This document shows positions 9,239-20,234 of a stretch of DNA of 64,000 bases, piece after piece. The notes under the pieces were generated by a model. That model worked only from the letters and a program-made list of their open reading frames with translations. It was not told the DNA's origin and did no database searches. Source of the stretch: Paulinella micropora (lineage: Eukaryota; Cercozoa; Imbricatea; Euglyphida; Paulinellidae); assembly GCA_019918135.1 (NCBI GenBank), contig WBZZ01005583.1, positions 1 through 64,000 of the forward strand, in the 5' to 3' direction. Each line of letters begins with the position of its first letter. The stretch's first letter is position 1. A program made the position numbers and the translations under genes.

Positions 9239-9748
9239 ATGCCCGACTATAAACAAGGAAAAATACATAGTCTTAGATCACATCAAACTGATCAAGTCTA
9301 TATTGGTTCAACTATTCAACCTTTGTATAAGCGATTGTATACACATAAAATGGATTATAAATATTGGATGAACGGAAAAGGTAAATATATGTCTTCTCAT
9401 GAAATAGTTAAATATGGTGATGTGTATGTTGAATTGGTTGAAGAATATCCGTGCGAAAATAAGATGCAATTGGATAAACGAGAAGGAGCACTCATTAGGG
9501 CTACAGAAAATTGTGTGAATATATTTGTGGCAGGTAGAACCAATAAGGAGTGGCGTGAAGACAATAAAGAACATGTAGCGCAAAAAAAGAAAGAATGGGG
9601 AGAAGCAAATAAAGAATATTTAGCACAGAAAACGAAAAAATATAAAGAAGCAAATAAAGATCGTATAGCACAACAAATGAAAGAGTATTATCAAAAAAAT
9701 AAGGAATATTTAGCACAACACCAGAAAGAATATTATTCAAAAATATAG
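9239..9748 (+). CDS. Second GIY-YIG endonuclease-like protein
   Basis: 169 residues, paralogous to the gene at 303-881: the shared core is 'SLRSHQTDQVYIGST' and 'LDKREGALIRA'. The C-terminal half consists of three to four near-repeats of about 13 residues built on 'NKEYLAQ' with Lys-rich spacers. It ends at 9,748 without the Cys/His tail of its paralogue; remnants of such a tail are visible just downstream in shifted frames (about 9,760-9,810). It is in the same orientation as the capsid genes. Confidence 0.75.
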   Translation: MPDYKQGKIHSLRSHQTDQVYIGSTIQPLYKRLYTHKMDYKYWMNGKGKYMSSHEIVKYGDVYVELVEEYPCENKMQLDKREGALIRATENCVNIFVAGRTNKEWREDNKEHVAQKKKEWGEANKEYLAQKTKKYKEANKDRIAQQMKEYYQKNKEYLAQHQKEYYSKI

Positions 9749-10125
9749 AAACAAAAAAAAGATGTGGCAGATTATATTATTGTAAAAAGAATCCAATTGG
9801 TTTAGCCACGTTTGGAATATAAACACATAGATATAATGACCTACGTACAAAATTTAGACGTATTATTTACTCTAATCAAAAACATCAACTCATGCCGACG
9901 ACAGCAACATAAAGAAAAAATCCCCTGCGGTGTTAATATTGACTAATTTTACATATATTTGAAGAGAAATCACGCACGTATAACAGAAAAGTTAATCAAA
10001 AACAAAGATTTTGAATACATAAAAAAAATGGCCGTAGAGATAGAAAAGAAAGTTGATGAGCAAATACAATCTATACATTATGTATAGATAACGTATTCTA
10101 TGATATAATATCCTTCTTTTTTTGT
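9749..10125. other. AT-rich spacer with decayed tail of the GIY-YIG gene
   Basis: No intact gene is seen here. Translating 9,760-9,813 in a neighbouring frame gives a short stretch ending 'IGLATFGI', clearly related to 'IGLSTFGL' at the C-terminus of the GIY-YIG protein at 303-881, so the second copy lost its tail by nonsense or frameshift change. The rest is AT-rich with no further recognisable signal. Confidence 0.5.
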
Positions 10126-11358
10126 TTAAATTTGGTCTTCAATCCAGTTCAATGAAGCGTAAATGCTCGCCGTCCCACCGCTCGTTACCTGTGCGGATAT
10201 AGTAAATGTCTTACCTGACCCTATCTTGATGTTATAATGAGACAAATCAATGTATATGGATGAACTGCCAGATAATACATAAGTAAATATCACGCTTCCA
10301 CCCGTTCTTGTTGTCCCCGCTGTATCTACCTCGGCCAATGATGTGGCGGTATCGTAATTAGAGTAAGAAGGCGTTCCTCCCAACGTGGTATTAAGAATAA
10401 TTCTCGCGATACACGTTTTAGTATCCGAGTTGCTAATACACAAATTCTCAAAGTAGATTATGTTATAATTCGTTTTGCTGTTGAATGTGGCGCGGTTTCT
10501 AATAGTAAATATGGCGGTTTCGGTTGCTCCTATAGTTTTGACATTGTCATACGAATTGGTTATAGCAATAGTCCTATCAATATTTCCCTCAACTGCCAAA
10601 AACATATTCGCTGTTTTCATTACAACGGATTGAAGGGTTGATGAATACGCCTTCGCATAAACAGCAAACGCCGCCTGATCTAATGATGGAGTGGTGGCAG
10701 TGCTCGCGTATTGTATTGCGTGGATTACTTCCATTCGTCCAGTGCGCGGGTTTTCAATTTTAAATGTAATCTGACCGCTACCCAGATATTGGACGACTAT
10801 TTCAAACACATTCAATTTGGTAAAATCAATCGTGGGAAAGTTTCCCGTATTATCACATTTATCAACGTTCCACGCATACTGACTAACCACATTTTCAACA
10901 CTCCCCGCCGTTCTCACAACTGACATTCCCGAGTTTGATTGTCTGAAACATAAATTGTCTGCTGGTGTGCCTATGCCAATATCGCAATTAAAAGTAGTTG
11001 CGGTGGTAGATGAAGGAAACAATGCGGAGAATCTAGCAACCAAACCCATACCACTTCTATATTTGGCTCTTTCAATAGTCGTAATCTGCGCGGTTGAATT
11101 ACCTGAAGCGGATGTAGTCAAAACCGCCATTGAATTAGCAGACGATACCACCCCGCCGTTTGTTTCTGTTTTGTCAAAGAAACGTGTATTAATACCATAC
11201 GTAAATACATTTTGTAATACTGGCGACAAAGTGGCCGTTCGCAATTCTCCAAAGGCCGTTGATGGTAGTGCGTCTTTTATGCTATCAATAGATAAAGAAG
11301 AAGATGACGATGTAGTTGATGACGATGGCGTATTCGTGCTTTGACCAAACAAATTCAT
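10126..11358 (-). CDS. Putative fibre/adhesin-like virion protein
   Basis: 410 residues, minus strand, last gene before the PLV edge. The N-terminus is a Ser/Thr-rich linker (residues 7-25). The rest is beta-rich: 'ERAKYRSGMGLVARFSALF' and 'GSGQITFKIENPRTGRMEV' resemble the strand pairs seen in sugar-binding or fibre-head domains of PLV and giant-virus proteins (LamG/ConA-like fold suspected), and the C-terminal 70 residues form another beta-sandwich-like segment. No signal peptide. A receptor-binding role is inferred from fold appearance and peripheral gene position. It starts at ATG 11,358, about 30 bp from the junction with GC-rich DNA. Confidence 0.55.
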   Translation of the reverse strand: MNLFGQSTNTPSSSTTSSSSSLSIDSIKDALPSTAFGELRTATLSPVLQNVFTYGINTRFFDKTETNGGVVSSANSMAVLTTSASGNSTAQITTIERAKYRSGMGLVARFSALFPSSTTATTFNCDIGIGTPADNLCFRQSNSGMSVVRTAGSVENVVSQYAWNVDKCDNTGNFPTIDFTKLNVFEIVVQYLGSGQITFKIENPRTGRMEVIHAIQYASTATTPSLDQAAFAVYAKAYSSTLQSVVMKTANMFLAVEGNIDRTIAITNSYDNVKTIGATETAIFTIRNRATFNSKTNYNIIYFENLCISNSDTKTCIARIILNTTLGGTPSYSNYDTATSLAEVDTAGTTRTGGSVIFTYVLSGSSSIYIDLSHYNIKIGSGKTFTISAQVTSGGTASIYASLNWIEDQI

Positions 11359-11392
11359 TTTTTGTTATATAATATAAGTTGATTTAAATTAC

Positions 11393-11700
11393 TGGCTAAG
11401 AGAGTATTCCGAAACCGATAACGCGCAAAAGTTCATGCGCCAACAGCAATGGCCGCCTAGCGAGCTATAAAGGAGAAAATCAAAGAGAAACCCCTAAACT
11501 GGGAATTTAAGGCTCAGACCGCGCGATAACAGGAGAGGAGGGGGGGGGGGGGGGCGTACATGTCGAGGCGGTAGCGCCCAAGCTTCGCCAAAATAACAAA
11601 TATAACTATTCTGATGCCAAAAGAAAACGTATTTTTTTCTAATAAAAAGCTCGGCCCTGTTTGCCTATTTGTTCAATTGAAGATTGCTTAAAAGTCTCTC
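11393..11700. pseudogene. Decayed duplicate of the 15,340-15,580 locus, flanking the PLV
   Basis: On the plus strand 11,393-11,470 encodes a fragment ending '...QQQWPPSEL' then stop, aligning with '...LKQHWPPSKSE' at the 3' end of the BTB-associated gene near 15,350-15,385. Downstream, 11,580-11,660 repeats the intergenic text 'CCAAAATAACAAATA' through 'CTAATAA', and 11,640-11,690 matches the 3' end of the convergent minus-strand gene at 15,531. A poly-G tract (about 11,540-11,555) interrupts it. The PLV begins exactly where the upstream part of this gene copy should be, so the element appears to have inserted into, and now truncates, a paralogous copy. Confidence 0.65.
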
Positions 11701-11812
11701 TTGTGAAAGGGGGGGGGGGGGGGAGTGCACCCCCCCCCCTCCCCTCAAGTGACAGAGAATTCCTATTTACTTCTTCGGCACCCGTCACTTTGTCAAAAAG
11801 TGCAAGCTCCGT

Positions 11813-13871
11813 ATGCAGGCACCACTCGCAGACGGGTACGATATCGATAAACGAGACGGCGCGCGCAGGATGTCCCGACGACGCACAGAGGAAGCTTGCC
11901 TGCTTGCCAGCACGACCGTGGTCCTCTTCCGCCTCGCGGAAATGCAGATGAACAATGTGCCATTTTTGCTCCACAGTAAGGCCTGTGCGGGGATGTGGCT
12001 GCCGATGCTCGAGAAGTTCATTCGCAGAGGCGATGTTGCCTTGACGGAACATACACTGCGAAGTTGGCGGTCGGAGGCGAAGACCAAGGCGGAGCTGCTA
12101 AAGCTCTGCCTGCCCCGCAGCGTGGTCTCTGGAGCGACTACGCTGCGCCAAGATTTGTTCGCGTTGTTCTGCAAGCTAACATCCGAGGGGCTGGACGGGC
12201 CGCCGCTCCAGGCCTTGTGGAACAGCCTAGAAGCGCTAGGTACGGGCTATTCAGCCCAGGGTTACGAGCAATACCAGCTGGCGCAGGCAGTGCTGGGCTT
12301 GGTTTGCAGTGATACAACCCCGCTGACAGCAAGACTGAGCGCCGTGTCGTCGTTGGTGGCCAAGGCGCAACTCCGTCAAATGTCGCCCCTGCTGTACGCG
12401 AGCACTTGGACCAGCTGGCTGGGTTCCGCGGGCCGGGTGTGGCGGGCGCTTCGCGTGCGCTATCCGTCGCCCGGGCCGCTGAGGTCTGTGCTGGCGGGTC
12501 TGCGCTCCCTGCGGGGCGAACAAGAGACCAAGGCCAACACAGTGTTTCCGCTGGAAATGCTATTGGCAGACATGTTGAAGGTGATGCAGCTAGAGCTAGA
12601 CGGGCCCGTGCACCACAGGACTGAATCCTGTATCTCGATCCTGAACGCGTCGCTCGTCCAGCTGGAGCGAGAGAAGCTGTTTGCCATACTAGACGACGCC
12701 AGGGAAATCCTGGACTTGTCCGACTGGAGATGGTGCGCCGCAGCCATTGCGGATCAGTCTCCAGTCTTGCTGCAGTTTTTGCTGCAGCAAGCGCAGGTGA
12801 CTTCTCAGCAGGCACGGGCTCTGTTAGAGTTCGCAATTACCAACGTCGCGGATGATAGGGATGAACTCTTGGCCATGATGCCGGTGTGTGTGCCGCAAGT
12901 CTTGTGCATGGTCGGCATCTTGTCGCGTTGGGGGGCGTCACTGGAGGGCGCATGGCTTCGTGATTGGAGCTGCGACCTGGACCCGGGGGGCAAGCCCCCC
13001 GAGCCCCCCCATCCAGCCCGCGCTAGCGGGCTGGGCGAACTTGGACGCGATGTGCGATGACGCGTTGCTGGCTGGCCTCGACAAAGAGAGCGAAGACTAC
13101 GACGAGGGCAGCGAAGAGGAGGAAGACGACGACGAGGAAGACGGCGAGGACGACAAAGACGACGAAGGCGACAAAGATGATGACTCTTTGGCAGCAGAGG
13201 AGGGGCAGGCAAGAGCCGAGCACCCACAGCAGAAGGAGCCCTGCGGTCGTTGCGAGACTTGCAAAAAGGAGGCGGCCAAACGCGAGCTGGCTGACGCGTG
13301 CCAGGCGCTAGAGTTCAAGCAAAAAGAGCTGGCCGGCGCGGAGGAGCTCACACGCGAGCTGCGGCGCAGGAACGAAAGGCTCTCGGTGGACGCGAACCGC
13401 ACGCGGGGGGAATTAGAACTTCTAGAACAGAAACTACAGGAGACCAAAACGCTGTGCAGCCAGGCGCGCCGGTCGCTCCGCCAGCTCCGGAGAAAAGAAA
13501 AAAAGGGTCGCCCCGTGCCCCAAGAGCAGAAAGAGCCCAGAGAAGCGGCCGCCGTCAGCAGTGCTGCGAGTTTAGTTAACGTTCTCAAGCAGATCGAGGG
13601 GCCACAGCTCTGGCCCGACTCTGACGACAAAGAGGCCATAGCCACCTCCCTAGCGGCACTGGACGGACTGAGATCTAAGCTAGTGGACCAGCAGACCAAG
13701 CTACAGCGCGTGTATTGCGCAGTGTGCCTCGACGAGCCCGGCAAGGAAACGGGGGCTCTAGTGGTCTTGATTCCGTGCGGGCACGCTCGGATATGCGCTA
13801 ACTGTGCTAGTCAGCTAAAGACTTGTCCATTGTGCAGGCAAACCATCACACAATTCGTGGCTCCCTTGTAA
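11813..13871 (+). CDS. RING-finger protein with acidic and coiled-coil regions, split by a hairpin insertion
   Basis: Two open frames (11,813-13,060 and 12,888-13,871) form one 664-residue protein if the 64-bp insertion at 12,983-13,046 is left out: the join reads 'CDLD' then 'AMCDD'. The N-terminal 390 residues are helical and Leu-rich with no recognised domain. Next come an Asp/Glu-rich stretch of about 50 residues, a 'CGRCETC' motif, a coiled coil, and a C-terminal C3HC4 RING ('CAVC', 'CGHARICANC', 'CPLC'). The RING predicts E3 ubiquitin-ligase activity. As the DNA stands the insertion shifts frame and would separate the RING from the rest. Start at 11,813 is the first ATG; 11,870 is an alternative. 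A translation of the joined frames was not tested. Confidence 0.65.
12983..13046. mobile_element. 64-bp GC-rich hairpin element inserted in the RING gene
   Basis: The sequence starts CCGGGGGGCAAGCCCCCC, continues into a C-rich stretch and ends in a palindrome with arms CAGCCCGC / GCGGGCTG. The 5-mer TGGAC occurs at 12,978-12,982 and again at 13,042-13,046, consistent with a target-site duplication. Removing one copy of TGGAC plus the element restores the RING-gene reading frame. No GT-AG ends are present, so it does not look like a normal intron. Confidence 0.65.
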
Positions 13872-14384
13872 AAACGGGGGAGCATGCCCCCCCGCGCCCC
13901 CCCCCCTTACATGGAAGTACAAAAAAGGTTGTTTTCTTAATTAAACGTCCACACGGCGTGACAACGAGGGAAGTATTGCCTATTTCGACCGTATCGGGGG
14001 GAAGTATTGCCTATTTCGACCGTATCGGGGGAAGTATTGCCTATTTCGACCGTATCGGGGGAAGTATTGCCTATTTCGACCGTATCACATAAACCGAGCG
14101 CCTAATGGACAGGCCGCCCCGAAGCCTGAAATTGGCAACACAAATCACGCATTTCCCGGAAAAATATAGCGCGCTAAAAACTTTTTGGGGGCGAGTTTCG
14201 AGAGCTCGACAAAAGATTTCTTGGGGAGCCAGAAAGGGGAAGGGGGAGGGGAGAGGGGAGGGAAGAGTGAGAAGAGAGGGGAGAGGGAAGGGGAGGGGGG
14301 AGGGGGGAGCTACCTCTTCGTCCTCTTTCCCCTCTTTTCTTTCTTCCCTTTCTTAGTGAAAGCAAATCTGTCAAGCTCTAAGCA
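13872..14384. repeat. Spacer with 30-bp tandem repeat and purine-rich tract
   Basis: After the RING-gene stop comes a C-rich run, then four tandem copies of a 30-31 bp unit at about 13,968-14,087 (core TATTGCCTATTTCGACC). Single diverged copies occur at about 19,899 and 23,984. From 14,225 to 14,305 the DNA is almost pure purine (G/A), followed by a pyrimidine-rich stretch to 14,356 that ends TTTCTTAG, 29 bp before the BTB gene. The pyrimidine stretch may be a 3' splice site of a 5'-UTR intron or a promoter element. No gene is seen. Confidence 0.6.
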
Positions 14385-15490
14385 ATGTCTGCTTCTCAAG
14401 AAGACGCAAGCCCGGAGCCCCTGACGCCTACTCTCGAACCCTGCGATAGACCCATCACGCTGGACGTGGGGGGCACTATCTTTCGAGCCCATGTAGAGAC
14501 CTTGGAAAATTCACGCAGCGCTTTGTTTCGAGAACTGCTGACTACCTTATCTGCCGCGCGTTGGGATGTTCATGAACCCGTCTTTTTGGATCTCGACCCC
14601 AAGCCCTTTAGTGTGGTCTTTTCATATATCCGCACCGGCTGCCCTTACGCCCTACTGCAGCTGCTAGCCTGTTATTATGTGCTCGAGGTACAAACCAAGT
14701 ACGCTGTCGCCTCGGATGGCAGGTTCTATGAAACATCGGAGAATAGACCATTGTCTCCGCTTCTCTGCCAAGTGGGCTTTTGTCGCAAGTGCTGGACGCC
14801 GCTTGGACTCCCTCTCAACCAAATCAATACACTCAGCCGGAGCGAACAGAAATCTGAGACCCAACAGCTGCCCAAGCATACCACAGGCTATTGCGCTCGC
14901 TGTCATGATAAGAATCCAGGTCTGGCAGTCTCCCGCAGCACGAGCAAAACTGGAAGCGCGAATTGGTCGCACGAGAATACGTTCTGTGTGTCGTTCGAGC
15001 GCTCCCTGGCCCGCTGGGCGGGGGCAGTGGTGTTCCAATTGAGGTATTTGCAAGTGGCGCCCTTCGATACATTCCTTGCTTGGCCCAAATGGCAGAGTCC
15101 CGTGTTGCTAAAATAAACGCTCAACGTCTCTTTTAGAACCAGGACCGGAGAGGACGGCAAAGCGCCCCAAGATATCGCGATCCCAGACCATCAAAACAGG
15201 TAGACTTTGGCAAGCTCTACGACTGGCTCTACGAATATGCCCGGGATCAGAGCTATAAAAATGGCAAGCTAGGCCTGGGTGAGCTACCAATCAAAAACAA
15301 AATGTACTTGCTAGACGATTATGCCAAAACTAAGGACGCCGAAGAGTTACTGCTCAAACAGCATTGGCCGCCCAGCAAGTCCGAGGAAGTTGAGAGCTTC
15401 TTAAAACATTTAACGGACGGAATCAAGAAGTGCGAGCTCGAGAGCGAGAGCGAAAAACATGCACAGGAAGCACAAGCGTCGCCAAAATAA
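14385..15490 (+). CDS. BTB/POZ (KCTD-like T1) domain protein, probable one-intron gene
   Basis: Exon 1 encodes a BTB/T1 domain: 'ITLDVGGTIFRAHVETL' then 'VFLDLDPKPFSVVFSYIRTG', typical of KCTD/potassium-channel tetramerisation domains that often recruit Cullin-3. Two CxxC motifs follow ('CRKC', 'CARC'). Read straight through, the frame stops at 15,116. A second open segment begins exactly after TTTTAG at 15,136 and runs to 15,490; splicing 15,054-15,136 (GTGGCG...TTTTAG, 83 nt) joins both in phase and gives 340 residues. The intron is my prediction and needs cDNA. The C-terminal part ('LYEYARDQSYKNGKL') has a partial duplicate beside the PLV at 11,393. Confidence 0.6.
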
Positions 15491-15530
15491 CAAATACAGT
15501 CAATCTCATGAAAAAAAAAGTATTCGTTGT

Positions 15531-16169
15531 CTAATAAGAAACTAGGTCCTGTTGCCTACTTGTTTTAATTGCAGCGGCAGCTTGGACGAGGTGGCCAGCG
15601 TCCGCGGGGCGCAGGGCCACGCCGTCAAAGACAACGTGAAACGACAACTGGGCGACGCTAAGCAGCTTCAGTTCGTTTGAGCCATCCGGGGAGTTTTCTT
15701 CGATCCACCTTCTCGACAATCTGTGGCCTTGTAACACGTGGGCCGTACACGCGTTGCGAGCTTCTGCAGCGCTCCGACCTAGCGCGACCAAGCGTGTCAT
15801 GATCAACGCAGACAGGACGGCCAGGAAAGCGCGCATTAACTTGTCGAAGCGATCGGCCGAGAGCCGTGAGGTTTGTTCTGCTTCCAAGTCGACTATAAGC
15901 TTGGAGAGGGGCTTGTGCCAGACCTCCATGAGAGGAGGCCCCGAGCAACCACGACTTGTTGCAAGGTCTCTGAGCAAGTTGTTCAGCTTGTCACGTTCGT
16001 CTGCCCGGATATGTAAACGGCTATTTGGAATCGTCAGAGTAAAGTTGTGTTCGAGGTGGTCCCGAGTGACGCGCATGGCCGCCGTGCGCAGGAGGCGCTG
16101 CAGCTCGGCCTGCAGAGCCTCGATCTGGGGAGAGGGACAAATCCGCTGGGGGGGAACGAATACTAGCAT
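15531..16169 (-). CDS. Helical protein of unknown function
   Basis: 212 residues from the ATG at 16,169 ('MLVFVPPQR'); a longer reading from 16,211 is possible. Mostly alpha-helical, Arg/Leu-rich, with no recognised motif. It is convergent with the BTB gene; only about 40 bp separate the two stops, and this 3' junction is the part duplicated next to the PLV. Upstream lies a purine/pyrimidine hairpin region shared with the kinase-like gene. Confidence 0.55.
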   Translation of the reverse strand: MLVFVPPQRICPSPQIEALQAELQRLLRTAAMRVTRDHLEHNFTLTIPNSRLHIRADERDKLNNLLRDLATSRGCSGPPLMEVWHKPLSKLIVDLEAEQTSRLSADRFDKLMRAFLAVLSALIMTRLVALGRSAAEARNACTAHVLQGHRLSRRWIEENSPDGSNELKLLSVAQLSFHVVFDGVALRPADAGHLVQAAAAIKTSRQQDLVSY

Positions 16170-16204
16170 TAAAAACTCGTCTCTTTTAAAAGGCCACCCC
16201 CCAG

Positions 16205-16345
16205 GCTGCATTACACAAGCTAGTCAGGGGGAGAGGGAAGAGAGAGACAGAGGGGGGGGGGGGGGGTGGGGAAGGGAACGCACTGCCCTCCTTTCCTTTT
16301 ATGTTACCTTGTCTTTCCCCCCCCCCCCCCCCTCTCAAAAAAAAG
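16205..16345. repeat. Purine tract / pyrimidine tract pair between divergent genes
   Basis: A G/A-rich block ending in a long poly-G (about 16,250-16,268) is followed by a C/T-rich block ending in poly-C (about 16,318-16,332). The two are self-complementary, so the region can fold as a long hairpin, triplex or G-quadruplex. It sits between divergently transcribed genes and ends 4 bp after an A-rich run directly before ATG 16,349. One of about ten similar tracts in the GC-rich part. Confidence 0.6.
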
Positions 16346-16348
16346 AAA

Positions 16349-17773
16349 ATGCTGTGGACCGGGGGAGGGAGCGGGACTGGGGTATCCGGGCGCCAGGCCA
16401 CGAGGTACTACGCACTGGCAGTGCTGCAGTGTGCGCCGGAGTTGGTAGCGGGCATCGATTTCGGCTTGGTGGCCGGGCAGAGGTCAGTGTGGCTTAGCAC
16501 CCCGAGCGTACGGCTAGTGCACACCCTCAGTGGGCGCCCAGGCTATGTGCACGTGGTGGACGAGGCAGACTTTCAGGCGTCGGATAGCTTATGGCACACT
16601 AGCACCAAGAAGGAGGTCGTGTCCTTGGGCGGAGCTGTGCACCTGACAGACGTTTTTCTAGAGTTGCAACGGTTGGCGGGCGACGATCTGCGCCTCGTGC
16701 ACTTTTTGCACACAGCGCCGCCGCCGAGGCCGCCTGACTTTTGGTTGGACCTGAGCTTGCCACAGTTTTGCAACGCGCAAAAATTATCCCCGCTAGGAAA
16801 CGGCGCGATCAGCACTGTCTTTGAAGTGCAAGGGCAGGGGCAGGTTCTCAAGGAGGCCCGGTGCGTGGCTGTGGACCTCGTGCCTGGCACTGGCATGTTA
16901 TGGAACCACCTGCGCTTTGCCACGTCGGACTGGTTGAAATCGGCCCGCGGGATGATTGCGCTACTGCGTTACGGTTTTCGCCGGGGCGCTAAGGCCGCCC
17001 CTTTTCTGGGGGGGCATGTCTTGAAGCGAGTGTACAATTACTCCAAAGAGCGAAACTTATGGCTGGCGCGCAAAGACTCCTTGCTGGTACTGCAGACCCT
17101 GTGGCCCAAGGCGCCGGGCGGGCCGCTGGAAAAGCTGTATGCCAGTGCCGAAAGCTCTTTACCGCCGACGCTGGTGCGGTTGGAACGCCTCGTTGTCGAC
17201 ATGCACGCTGCGGGCTGGGCGCACAACGACCTGCACGCAGAAAACGTGCTGGTGCAAGGCTCCCAGGTCACGATCATCGACTACGACCTAGTGCGGCCCG
17301 CAGACGCAGACGGCCGTTTTGGGGATTATGAGAGCCTGGCGAACCTGACTTTCAAAACCAACATGGGTGCCATCCTGAAAAAGTTCTTTCCCCAGGGCGG
17401 CTTCTACGACAAGCTGCGGGCCGCGCAGCTCGAACGACAGCCTAGGTTGCGCCACTACGCTCACGTTAATAGGTGGGAGGTCTTGTCCCAGCTAGACATA
17501 CTACTTTTTCCAAGCCAATTTTTGCAGACGACGCTGGGGCTAGGACCAGACGCCACGGCCATTGAGATCGTATACTTCTTGCCGGCTCACGTCGTGATCG
17601 AGCTGGTGGCCAACATCGTAAACCCGCGCGCGTTCCGTGCCGTGCTAAAAAGGGCCGCTCCTGTGCGGTCGGCGGCCGCCGCGCTGCGGTTGCCGTGGGC
17701 ACAAGACCCGCCCAGCATGCTGCAGTTGCCGTCCGCTAGTTCTCTGACACTACCGTCAGGTTTCTATATGTAA
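16349..17773 (+). CDS. Protein kinase-like protein
   Basis: 474 residues from ATG 16,349, chosen because the upstream extension would encode only the poly-C tract. About 130 N-terminal residues have no known domain. The kinase fold follows: Gly-loop-like 'PLGNGAISTVFEV' (148-160), 'VLK' with the candidate ATP-binding Lys (166-168), catalytic loop 'HNDLHAENV' (292-300) and metal-binding 'DYD' in place of DFG (311-313). The loop 'HxDLHxxN' resembles RIO/poxvirus-type or ABC1-like small kinases rather than classical eukaryotic ones. It appears catalytically competent. A fragment of a close paralogue (starting near the DYD motif) occurs at 24,132-24,213 on the minus strand. Confidence 0.75.
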   Translation: MLWTGGGSGTGVSGRQATRYYALAVLQCAPELVAGIDFGLVAGQRSVWLSTPSVRLVHTLSGRPGYVHVVDEADFQASDSLWHTSTKKEVVSLGGAVHLTDVFLELQRLAGDDLRLVHFLHTAPPPRPPDFWLDLSLPQFCNAQKLSPLGNGAISTVFEVQGQGQVLKEARCVAVDLVPGTGMLWNHLRFATSDWLKSARGMIALLRYGFRRGAKAAPFLGGHVLKRVYNYSKERNLWLARKDSLLVLQTLWPKAPGGPLEKLYASAESSLPPTLVRLERLVVDMHAAGWAHNDLHAENVLVQGSQVTIIDYDLVRPADADGRFGDYESLANLTFKTNMGAILKKFFPQGGFYDKLRAAQLERQPRLRHYAHVNRWEVLSQLDILLFPSQFLQTTLGLGPDATAIEIVYFLPAHVVIELVANIVNPRAFRAVLKRAAPVRSAAAALRLPWAQDPPSMLQLPSASSLTLPSGFYM

Positions 17774-17856
17774 AAAAGCGACAAGAAAAATTTATTAAAG
17801 CTTTGCTTCTTCTCTCTCCTTTCTTAGTTTGTTGACTGGTGTGCCGCGACAAACGA

Positions 17857-19774
<1,918 letters not shown>

Positions 19775-20234
19775 GCGAGAAAATTAAGTGCGCCGCTCCC
19801 CCCTGTGCACAACACAGCCCCACCAATCAAAACTTCCCTTTAGTTCTAGTTCCACCCAGGCATGATATAATCCAAAAGGGTAGTACTGCCTAATTGTAAT
19901 GGTGTACTGCCTTTTTCGACCATATCACGTAAGGGCAAATAAATCCCAGCCTGCCCAGCCCCACTGATGCGGGCTGGCAAGGAAAGAGAAGAAAAACTAA
20001 TGCAGACCAGAAAGAAAAAAAAAAGACTGGCTGAATCCCCTTCGTGAACAAGCCCGTCGTACAGCTTCGGGGGGGGGGGGGGGGGGTGGTGGGGCGGGTA
20101 AAGATAGATCGTGCTCACCCCTTTCCCTTCCCCTGCCTCTTCCCTCTCCCTTTTTTTCCCCCTCTCTTAGGAGATGATGGGCGCCCCGTCATCTTGCCAT
20201 GTGACAGGTGTTTTGTGGGGGTAGGTAAAAAGTA
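19775..20234. other. Intergenic region with dispersed repeats and a poly-G/pyrimidine hairpin
   Basis: Holds the DHFR-TS upstream region, two diverged copies of the GTACTGCCT motif (about 19,885 and 19,903), an imperfect palindrome with arms related to CAGCCCGC / GCGGGCTG (about 19,950-19,977), and a poly-G run (20,070-20,087) followed by a C/T-rich block to 20,168 ending CTCTTAG. No gene is recognised. Confidence 0.5.

Larger units (their letters stand above)
1..11390. mobile_element. Integrated polinton-like virus / virophage-like element (left end outside window)
   Basis: The segment is AT-rich, has almost no intergenic space and no introns, and encodes packaging ATPase, major capsid protein, penton-like protein and a fibre-like protein, which together define a small tailless double-jelly-roll virus. 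It ends at about 11,390, where composition switches abruptly to GC-rich DNA inside a decayed gene copy (see 11,393-11,700). No polymerase, primase, protease or integrase is seen; these may lie left of position 1. The exact right terminus and any terminal inverted repeat or target duplication cannot be fixed because the left end is missing. Assignment to a PLV rather than a classical virophage rests on overall gene content and is an inference. Confidence 0.85.

Noticed and set aside
11639..12174. Minus-strand frames overlapping the start of the RING gene
   Set aside because: Only the last dozen codons match a real gene tail (from the duplicated 15.5 kb locus); the rest is antisense to the RING gene.
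13023..13744. Minus-strand Ser/Val-rich frames opposite the RING gene
   Set aside because: Low-complexity antisense of the acidic and coiled-coil coding sequence.
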